Below, one piece after another: positions 7,601 to 18,719 of a stretch of DNA of 18,719 bases (positions within the stretch are counted from its first letter, which is position 1; every line of letters begins with the position of its first letter). The translations under genes and the position numbers were made by a program. The notes under the pieces are model-generated. The model was not told where the DNA came from. It was given only the letters and a program-made list of their open reading frames with translations, and ran no database searches. The stretch is from Neolecta irregularis DAH-3 (lineage: Eukaryota > Ascomycota > Neolectomycetes > Neolectales > Neolectaceae): assembly GCA_001929475.1 (NCBI GenBank), contig LXFE01000887.1:1-18719 (forward strand). Reading direction: 5' to 3'.

Positions 7601-8593
7601 CTATCTAATCGCCAAAGTCGTTATCTCCGGGACTGCCGTTTCTGACCTGGGGGGTGAGAGGGAAGGGAGAAGAGGAGATACCTGTAAGCGACGGCTATAG
7701 TCTTCTTCGTCCCTCAGGCTTTTTCTAGAGTGATTCTCGAGAGTCATTTGAAGACTTCTCAGAGCATCGAGCCTCTGATCGATGGGAATAGGAAAGAACT
7801 CGCCCTTTTCGTTTGCGAGGACAGGGATGGAGCTGCGCCTGTCGTCTGAGAAGCTGGACGAGTGACTGCGTGGCGAGGCTGATCTCGATCGACGTCTTCT
7901 CAGGAGGAGGAAGAATAAGGCGCCGGCGATGGTAACAATAGCAACAGCGGCGATAGCGAAGACGCCAATTACGGCAGCTTTGTTTGAGAAGAAGCTCGAG
8001 GGCTTGATGGTGGTGGTATTTGTGGGAGTTGGGGGGTCGTGCACGCCGAGGGCACCGGCAGCCGAGCGATTGGTGGTCAGATCAGTCGCAGGGGTGAGCG
8101 AGATGGGGGCGGCAGTGGCACTGACGACGACAGGAGCGGCAGGCAGGTCTGTGGTCGGTAGTGGTGTTGGTAATGCAGAGGGGAGGATGGTGGGAGAGGC
8201 GACAGGAGGAGGGGTCTGGGCGGCGGGCGCCGGGGAGGAGAGGGGCGTGGGAAGGGCGGTGCCTGTGGCCTGGCCGACCTGGACATAGCTGAAGGCATTG
8301 GTCTCGTCGCTGCCGCACTTGTCTGACGGATAGCCGGGACATGGCTGGGAGCAATCTTCCGACGGGCTGCGCTGGGCGGGAAACAGGGTGGAGCACCAGC
8401 ACTGCGGGCCTTGGATGATCGCAAAGGCCTCGGCGATGCAGGTCTGGGTGCAGGCGCCGACGGACTGGAAGACGGAGAAGGTGGCATTTCCAGCGGAGGT
8501 GTTTTGCGTGGAGCAGAAGGGGAAGTACTCGGCGCGCAGGGGCAGCGGCTGGAGGAGCAGCAGCAGCAGCAAGAGGACCGCTGGCAGGGGCAT
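7601..8593 (-). CDS. WSC-domain transmembrane cell-wall sensor-like protein
   Basis: A single open frame of 330 residues starts at 8593. Residues 1-21 form a signal peptide (MPLP, a run of Leu, cut near LRA/EYF). Residues 22-107 are a WSC domain with eight cysteines (about 27, 48, 52, 65, 67, 81, 85, 93) including QCWCS and DKCGS. Residues 108-205 are Pro/Ser/Thr-rich and probably O-mannosylated. A transmembrane helix spans about 206-231, followed by RRRRSRS and a Ser-rich cytoplasmic tail. Fungal proteins of this design sense wall stress and signal through Rho1 and protein kinase C. A 35-nt GT-AG intron at 7647-7681 with a strong pyrimidine tract may exist; if so the protein has about 317 residues, ends NGSPGDNDFGD and stops at 7605. 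GC content is far above the neighbours. Confidence 0.85.
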   Translation of the reverse strand: MPLPAVLLLLLLLLQPLPLRAEYFPFCSTQNTSAGNATFSVFQSVGACTQTCIAEAFAIIQGPQCWCSTLFPAQRSPSEDCSQPCPGYPSDKCGSDETNAFSYVQVGQATGTALPTPLSSPAPAAQTPPPVASPTILPSALPTPLPTTDLPAAPVVVSATAAPISLTPATDLTTNRSAAGALGVHDPPTPTNTTTIKPSSFFSNKAAVIGVFAIAAVAIVTIAGALFFLLLRRRRSRSASPRSHSSSFSDDRRSSIPVLANEKGEFFPIPIDQRLDALRSLQMTLENHSRKSLRDEEDYSRRLQVSPLLPSLSPPRSETAVPEITTLAIR

Positions 8594-9593
8594 CCGGACG
8601 GGCGGCGGCGTATGACGGTCTGGTGGTGAGCAGCCGCTGGTCTGGAGCAGCAGACAGCGACGGTTTGCGTTGGGCAGCCGCTGGGCTAGAGTAGCAGATC
8701 GCGGTCTGTCTGTCTGCCCGTCAGCCAGCACCTTTACCAGCACCCGCACTCTTGTGGTGGTAAGCCTTGCAATGTCCCACACGCAGTTCTGGGCTATCAG
8801 CTCCTGCAACGCCGCCTGCCAGACCTGGTCGGTGGGTTGTATGTGCACTACAGTACAGACGGGCTAGGAGCAGCGCTCAAGGCGCATTGCAGCGGCTGCG
8901 GCAGGCTGGAGTAACAGCGCAGTCGCGGCGGAGCTCGGCAGTCTGTTCTCTCGCGCTAGCCCGCGCCCTCTCACCCACAGCGCTGCCTGTTTGCTCCTGC
9001 CCGTCCACCCTGCCTGCTTCCTCCCAGCGACCCTGCCTGCTCCTCGGCCTCTCACCGCCAATGTCAAGGTCTTTGCTCCCCCTCGCCTATTTGCCCGCTG
9101 GCTTTATCCTGCATGTCGCCAGGCCCCGGCCTCGCCAGCCAATAGCTCTCCATTCCCTTGTCCAAACGCGCCAAACACTAACCAGCGTTCCAGCTTGTTC
9201 TTCATCCCCGTCCCCGTGAACTGACCACCCGCCTTTTATTTACCGCTACCGTTCCGAGCACTCCCCGTGTTTTAGGGTCTACGACGGAATATCCCCAAGC
9301 CTGGTCTTTATCAACTCTGGTGACACGCGTGCAGCCGACTTCTGACAACCTCATGCCACTTTTGCAGGCGGCATATGAGCAGCCAGAGAGAGGGTTATGC
9401 GCAACACCATAGCTGGACAAGTTATTCACAACCTGCCCAGCCTTTTAGACTGACGCCATGCCAAAGGGTGATCTTATCGAGTTTGCTCAATACTATATTT
9501 AGGAGTGTCACAAGACGTTGCCAGTCCCCAAGGGACAGCAGCAGCCCCTTAATACTACCTCCTCTCCCTTTGTTGTCCTTGCAGCGCCAATCA
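8594..9593. other. GC-rich upstream region of the WSC gene, no gene seen
   Basis: One kilobase separates the WSC start from the RPC1 stop, both on the minus strand. The WSC-proximal half is as GC-rich as the gene and is open upstream of its ATG to about 8848, but without another ATG. It also contains CTGCCTG-type imperfect repeats near 8985-9050. I find no convincing exon structure. It most likely holds the WSC promoter and a long leader. Confidence 0.45.
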
Positions 9594-14280
<4,687 letters not shown>

Positions 14281-14404
14281 GATTCCCCGTAGGCTGATAC
14301 AAGAATAAACTTGTCACGTTTTGCGTTATTGTAAAGTGTTCTAATGGTTCCCGATGATGCACGATGATAAAACTCCAAAGTCCAACTTCACTTGTCACTT
14401 TCAC
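14281..14404. promoter_or_regulatory. 124-bp divergent promoter between RPC1 and cyclin L
   Basis: RPC1 starts at 14280 on the minus strand and the preferred cyclin ATG is at 14405 on the plus strand. Both core promoters and leaders must fit in this gap or overlap the neighbouring gene. In-frame ATGs at 14354 and 14357 could extend the cyclin and shrink the gap to about 73 bp. I see no clear TATA box in it. Confidence 0.6.
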
Positions 14405-15287
14405 ATGGCCAATGTATTAATCAATCCCCTTGCTACTTCCTCACAACTTCAAAATACGCCGTCGCATTCCGATGGAATTGATTCAAAAACAGAGAGACTG
14501 CTTCGATGCACAGGAGTGCATCTTGTCCAATCGGCAGGAATTTTATTAAAACTGTATACACATAAATCTGGCTTTTTCTTTTAATAACCAAGACCCCAGC
14601 CTTGTATCGCAACTGCAATGGTTCTGTTTCAAAGATTCTACATGATGAGCAGTCTCCGTCAATTTTCAATAAAAGTACTCCATTTCAAAGATCTTCCACC
14701 TGCTGATGGACGGATAGGATATCGGCATGGGATCCCTATTTCTCGCCTCAAAATCCTGCGAAGAACCCCGTAAAGTTCGGGATATAATAAATGTATACAC
14801 ATACCTTTTATCGTCAAAACCTTTTAAGGTGCCCGAATATTTTGATCAAGCGTATTATGATCAACGAGAAGCTCTCTTCATCGCCGAAATGCAGCTTCTT
14901 AAAAGACTTGGGTTTCAAATGAATGTTGCTCTGCCATATGGATTAGCAATCAACTATTTACAACTTCTCGAAGCAACAGACTTGGTGCAAAAAGTATGGA
15001 ATTTAATTAACGATTCACTGCAAAGTATCGTGCATTGTGTGCATCCTCCCTCGACGATTGCATCTGCATGTATATGGATTGCAACAAGAGAGGAAAAAAA
15101 GAAATTACCTCGAGATTGGTGGGAATTATTTGATGTAGAATTTGATGATTTAATTGGAACTGCTGCAGGGATCAAGAGTGTATATGGTCAAGCGAGAGAT
15201 GGCCCAGTCGGTTTAACTGCTCTGGAAAATTATCTGAAGTCGGAGGAACAACTGTCTGATTTGGAAGAACAGAGTGGAAGTCGATAA
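14405..15287 (+). CDS. Cyclin L-family cyclin (splicing/transcription CDK partner)
   Basis: Exons 14405-14553, 14593-14674 and 14718-15287 give about 266 residues. The first box includes LINPLATSSQL, SHSDGIDSKTE and HLVQSAGILLKLPQ, then MVLFQRFYMMSSLRQFSIK and MGSLFLASK with the E-x-PRKVRDIINV motif. This is the signature of cyclin L rather than cyclin C or T. The second box contains WNLINDSLQS and PSTIASACIWIAT. Cyclin L partners CDK11/CDK12-type kinases and acts in pre-mRNA splicing. The RS-rich tail of animal cyclin L is missing; the protein ends soon after the second box in an acidic segment (SDLEEQSGSR). The two introns are 39 and 43 nt. The start at 14405 was chosen because MANVLINPLAT begins at the conserved region. 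Confidence 0.87.
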
Positions 15288-15289
15288 GC

Positions 15290-15567
15290 ATGGGATTGCG
15301 GATCCAAATTCAGCGAGTTCTTGGCTATTTACCTCACAAAATTTTGTTTGACGGTTTATGGATCTACCCCGGGCAGGGCGCATACCGTATAAGACGAAAT
15401 GGGAACAAAAACGGCCTATTGTCAGAATCACGTTCGATAGAATGCTCCAACTCGGTATATTCGTTAGCGTTGTATTAGTCCAAACCACGATATTGACCAT
15501 AATATACACAAGAAAAAGAAAAAAAAGTCTCAAACACCTTTTAACACAGCACATAACACATTTTTAA
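15290..15567 (+). CDS. Small putative single-pass membrane protein, gene model uncertain
   Basis: An ATG at 15290, 2 nt after the cyclin stop, opens MGLRIQIQRVLGYLPHKILF. A second frame from ATG 15358 continues RIPYKTKWEQKRP, then a hydrophobic helix (LQLGIFVSVVLVQTTILTII) and a basic tail RKRKK, stopping at 15567. The two frames read as one protein if 23 nt (15354-15376, GT to AG) are removed, which joins ILFDG to RIPYKTK. Alternatives are a 77-nt intron from 15317 to 15393, a frameshift, or an independent 69-residue protein from 15358. A short basic N-terminus plus one membrane helix would suit a mitochondrial or ER membrane protein. The family is not recognised. Confidence 0.45.
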
Positions 15568-15576
15568 TATAGCTCA

Positions 15577-15753
15577 TTATGGAAATAACTTGTCTTCCTC
15601 ATTCCTGCCAACACCAGCAACCATCTTCCATTTCTCGATCTTTTGATATGCCTTTCGAGATTTTTCCTTCTCATGCTTCAAGATATTCTCTCTGCGAAAA
15701 GAAAGAGAATCATGTGTTTCTGAGGGCGTAACCGTAATTTCAGGAAGCGTCAT
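15577..15753 (-). CDS. Hypothetical 58-residue basic/acidic helical protein
   Basis: An ATG at 15753 opens a 58-codon frame to TAA at 15577-15579, starting MTLPEITVTPSETHDSLSF and ending VAGVGRNEEDKLFP. The middle (ENILKHEKEKSRKAYQKIEK) is highly charged and probably one long helix. The amphipathic pattern and an upstream TATAAAAA favour a real gene over chance. It converges on the small membrane-protein gene, with stops only 9 nt apart. It could also be the last exon of a longer gene, although no upstream exon is visible. The family is not recognised. Confidence 0.5.
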   Translation of the reverse strand: MTLPEITVTPSETHDSLSFRRENILKHEKEKSRKAYQKIEKWKMVAGVGRNEEDKLFP

Positions 15754-15798
15754 AATAACAGAAAAGTCTGGATAAGATTTCTTTTTGGATACGTGGAG

Positions 15799-15806
15799 TT
15801 TTTATA
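15799..15806 (-). promoter_or_regulatory. TATA-like element upstream of the 58-residue ORF
   Basis: The minus strand reads TATAAAAA, 46-53 bp before the ATG at 15753. That spacing suits a TATA box with a short leader. The motif is common by chance in AT-rich DNA. Confidence 0.3.
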
Positions 15807-16617
15807 TGGCAAGGTACATGTGAGACAATGTGAGACATTGGCTGACATAAAAAGCATAGGACGGATGAGTGGCACGGGATGAAACCTCTTGCAGGTGCAC
15901 AGCCACCATTTGTTTGGTTGAAATAAACCCCCCAGAAGAATTGTGGGTGTGGACTTATCGCACAGCAGCAAGTCAGCATTTGCCACAAATAATGCAACCG
16001 TCAACTCCACCTCACAAACTTCTACCACCTCCGTAATTTACTGCTCGAGTCCCAACCTCCGGAAATTACATCTCTATACTCCGTTGAATGGAAAGAGTAG
16101 ATAACCCCAGCTAATTACTTACTCATATCTTCTGACTCACTCTTATTGCTCTAGATTGGTTCTTTGCCACATTTGATTATATCGCTTTCCCTTTTCTCAC
16201 TCTTCTACTATCGGTTACCTATCCGGTATCTTTAAAGTTTGTCTGTAAATACTACGTGCGCTAGACGTTCTAGGACTAGAAAACGTATCTTAGACTTCCT
16301 GTTTTAAGCTTTCTCCTTCGCTCATTCAGGAGAATATCCTTCAGTTGCAACCTGCATGTGTCAGAATACTCTATCATGTAGACAACAGGTTTAATCGAGA
16401 CAAGTTCGTCCAGTTATCGTTGTAATTGCAACATATTTAGAGTCAAATTAATTACACCAACATTAATTAACCATGCAATCACAAAAAAATGGTTCTAGAA
16501 GAATACTATTTACAGACTGCATCAGCAAGATATAATAGGTTACTCAGTTTTGTAAATTGCGAGAAATGTAATGATTGACCAGGCGCAACAAGATGTTCGT
16601 TAGCGTCATCAGAGCAG

Positions 16618-16628
16618 TATATAAATAG
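16618..16628 (+). promoter_or_regulatory. Orphan TATA box
   Basis: TATATAAATAG is a near-ideal TATA element with no recognised gene downstream on the plus strand. It may drive a non-coding or antisense transcript running into the 3' region of VPS17, or be chance. Confidence 0.3.
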
Positions 16629-16994
16629 CGAGGTGTATCTCATGTTTCCGTGTTATCAGCATTGCCAGAGAATCAGCGATTCCATCCCATTTGTTTAGGC
16701 AAGATGTACAATAAGTTCTACCGCGGTACATAAATCTTGACAGAAAAGCATAGATTCCACTCCATTCTTACTGCAAGGGTTGATCATAACTGTACGATTA
16801 TATCGCGCTAGGACCTGCTTTGGTTTGGTATAGCAATCAAAGGGCTTTAGAAACCATCGCTACTGTCGTAAAAAACATAGGAATTCTTTTCAATGCCAGG
16901 CCAAAGCTAACACTACTATGAAAAGCAAGACAGAAACAACATCAATCAACCCAATAAATCATGCGAGACTGCAAACATAAACACAAGGAATTTA

Positions 16995-18698
16995 TCAAGT
17001 AGTGCTTAACAAGCTAGCAGCCCATTTGGCATCGACCATGCATTCTTCCTGTTCTTCGCCTTGGTCGAGTGGGACTCGAGGAATACCGCTCCAAGCGTCA
17101 CCTTGAGGACCTTGACTCTGCGCCATACTCAAACTCTTTCCACGTTCTCTAGGTCCGATATGTTCTCTTCCCAGTCGGCCTAATCCACCACTACTATCAA
17201 TTCCACGGATATCAGGCCGCAAGTTCTCAAGGATACTCAACACGCGACGTTCTCCTTCGATTTGACGTTTAGCATAATCTTTAAGCGCCGTTTTTAAAAG
17301 TTTCCCAGAAGTTTGTTTGTATTGGTGTGTTTCGAGCATTAATTGATCTGTTACGCGATTTACTTTTGCTTGAAGTGCTGCTTCTGCTGCTTTTGCTTCT
17401 TCAAGGGAGACGAGTGCGTCTTCTGCTTTGTGCGGGTTAATCGAAGTGGATGCTTTTAATCTCATCGCAGTATTAGATCTCGAACGCGCTGTTTGCTGGG
17501 CAGACAAGAATTCTTTGAGGATAAAGTGTCTGGTTGTGAGGGTTTCCTGGATTGTGAAAAATGAGGTGTGGCGTGTATGGCACCTTTACGATAAAACTGT
17601 CGGCTGCAGCATAGTTGAGTGGATCTGCGAGGGTGGCTGCTTCGCCGGTTGTTTGAGCAGAGTGAAGATCGCCGACGGTTTGTAGGACCTTGCCGAGCTT
17701 TCGAAGAGCACTTGACGTTAGCTAATAACCGGGAGGGGGACACGTGCTTTTTCATGCCGGGGTGACGTTCTATGGAACTCAAGGCTGCGAGTTTGGAGCC
17801 GAGTTCGCCTTCAGCCAAAGACAAGTCTAGTAAGTCTCAGTTTTTGAACGCGATAGTTACATACGACGCCGTGTTTTTATAGTTTTCTCAAGCCGGGTGG
17901 CATTTTCGAGGAGAGCGAGATAGAACTGCTTGATAACGGGACGTGCTTTGGCTAATTCTATACATTCGTCTGGGGGAGGCGCGAATTGTTTTTTGGCGCG
18001 TCTTCCGAGACCGGTGGTTGGTTTTGACTTTGAGACTACGGGAGAGTACTTTTAGGTGAGCAATAACAGAGAGGGAAAAGAGGGTACGCCAAAGTCACTC
18101 TCGATGAAATACATGACTTCATCATCTTTTATGAGGATCTGATTTGTGCAGACACGATCGAGCCAGGTTTGAAAATTTGCTCGCATGCGGCGTTCATCTT
18201 CTTCTGTGCCAGCGCCTGCGGCGGTGAGAGAAGGGGGCACTGCTGGGACGATGCATTCTGGGTTTACAGAGATAAGATGGTCTGCGAGCTTGACAAACTC
18301 GTGGTGGGTGCGGCGGATGTCTCTAAACTGGGTAGTGCGGTAGTTTGGGAGGTTTGTCTGGGAGAGTCAGCGGGCCATGTTTTTGGCGGGAGGAAAATTG
18401 CCTGGGCATCGAAACGGAGGATTGGGTCTTTGCGCGCAGCGCGTTCTATGGTGGTGATGCGGGTGTTGAGATAGTAGCGGGGGGTGGTTGATTTTGGAAT
18501 AACGGGATCTGGGACATGATCCGAGGAGGGTGACTTTGCGGGAAGATCTGAATCTACTGGAAGATCCGAATTAGCAGGCCGGCCCGGACCAGCCGGCTGT
18601 TCTGCAGCAGAATCGCCCTGTGCTGCACTGTCCTGGCCCGCAAACGCATCGTCGCGGAACGGATTCTGCTCGAGGCTCGGCGGGAACAGCGAAGTCAT
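16995..18698 (-). CDS. VPS17: Retromer PX-BAR sorting nexin Vps17
   Basis: Exons 18698-18402, 18357-18088, 18048-17865, 17826-17744, 17697-17584 and 17546-16995 give about 499 residues. After a Pro/Ser/Asp-rich N-terminus, the PX domain covers about 73-195 (ARKDPILRFDAQTNLPNYRT, FRDIRRTHHEFVKLADHL, VPAVPPS, WLDRVCTNQI, FIESDFGYSPVV). QFAPPPDE introduces the BAR region (about 210-460), with TVGDLHSAQTTGEAATL, INPHKAEDALVSLEEAKAAE and a charged helix ending LENLRPDIRGI. These phrases are characteristic of fungal Vps17, which pairs with Vps5 to tubulate endosomal membrane for endosome-to-Golgi recycling. The five introns are 37-46 nt; the first uses a GC donor. Confidence 0.93.
18358..18401 (-). 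other. GC-AG intron in VPS17
   Basis: Reading the minus strand, the exon ends ...GATGCCCAG and the intron starts GCAATT, with CTGAC about 10 nt before the terminal CCCAG. Removing these 44 nt joins RFDAQ to TNLPNYRTTQF, the expected PX sequence. No GT donor lies near this position, so a GC donor is the only good fit. Confidence 0.8.
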
Positions 18699-18719
18699 GG
18701 CACGCTTACTCCGCCTGCC

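Larger units (their letters stand above)
15754..16994. other. 1.2-kb intergenic region, no gene seen
   Basis: This lies between the 58-residue ORF and the 3' end of VPS17. Stops are frequent in all frames, and the open frames at 15740-16028 have no domain or plausible splice structure. A strong TATATAAATAG sits at 16618-16628 on the plus strand, followed at 16642 by an ATG opening only 19 codons. An unannotated non-coding transcript is possible but I recognise no RNA family. Confidence 0.5.

Noticed and set aside
7929-8288. Plus-strand Gly/Ala/Val-rich open frame
   Set aside because: It is a shadow of the GC-rich WSC gene on the other strand.
8594-8848. N-terminal extension of the WSC open frame
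   Set aside because: It has no ATG, and the signal peptide begins exactly at the ATG at 8593.
15740-16028. Minus-strand Cys-rich open frames
   Set aside because: They have no family pattern, low-complexity hydrophobic content and no supporting splice sites; likely chance.

Overview
The window looks like nuclear DNA of a fungus, most likely Dikarya. The genes are densely packed and carry many GT-AG introns with CTAAC, TTAAC or CTGAC-like branch sites. The proteins include a retromer Vps17, a WSC-type wall sensor and an RNA polymerase III largest subunit that reads like fungal versions. I cannot place it to class. The most striking property is intron size: I could reconstruct 32 introns of 35-47 nt, 31 of them firmly, and only one longer one (about 133-148 nt). 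One intron has a GC donor.

Layout, left to right. 29-256 (+): last exon of an unrecognised gene cut by the window edge. 479-1641 (+): a two-RRM RNA-binding protein, 3 exons. 1888-4254 (+): an orthologue of the U2 snRNP-associated protein SR140/U2SURP (RRM, SURP, CID), 11 exons. 4255-5235: about 1 kb of AT-rich convergent intergenic DNA. 5236-7055 (-): an SRA-YDG (UHRF1-like) protein with a long acidic tail of tandem repeats, 4 exons. 7601-8593 (-): a GC-rich WSC-domain membrane protein. 8594-9593: its GC-rich upstream region. 9594-14280 (-): RPC1, the largest subunit of RNA polymerase III, 11 exons. 14405-15287 (+): a cyclin L-family cyclin, divergent from RPC1 across only 124 bp. 15290-15567 (+): a small putative membrane protein starting 2 nt after the cyclin stop. 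15577-15753 (-): a 58-residue hypothetical protein. 15754-16994: about 1.2 kb with no gene I can support. 16995-18698 (-): VPS17, 6 exons.

Nothing here forms an operon or obvious pathway. Three genes (SR140, cyclin L, the RRM protein) act in or near RNA processing, which is notable beside such tiny introns, but that link is inference. The SRA protein suggests that cytosine methylation, or a relic of it, exists in this organism. All exon boundaries come from manual reading: open frame across junctions, GT/GC-AG ends, and agreement with remembered family motifs. No alignment or transcript data were used.
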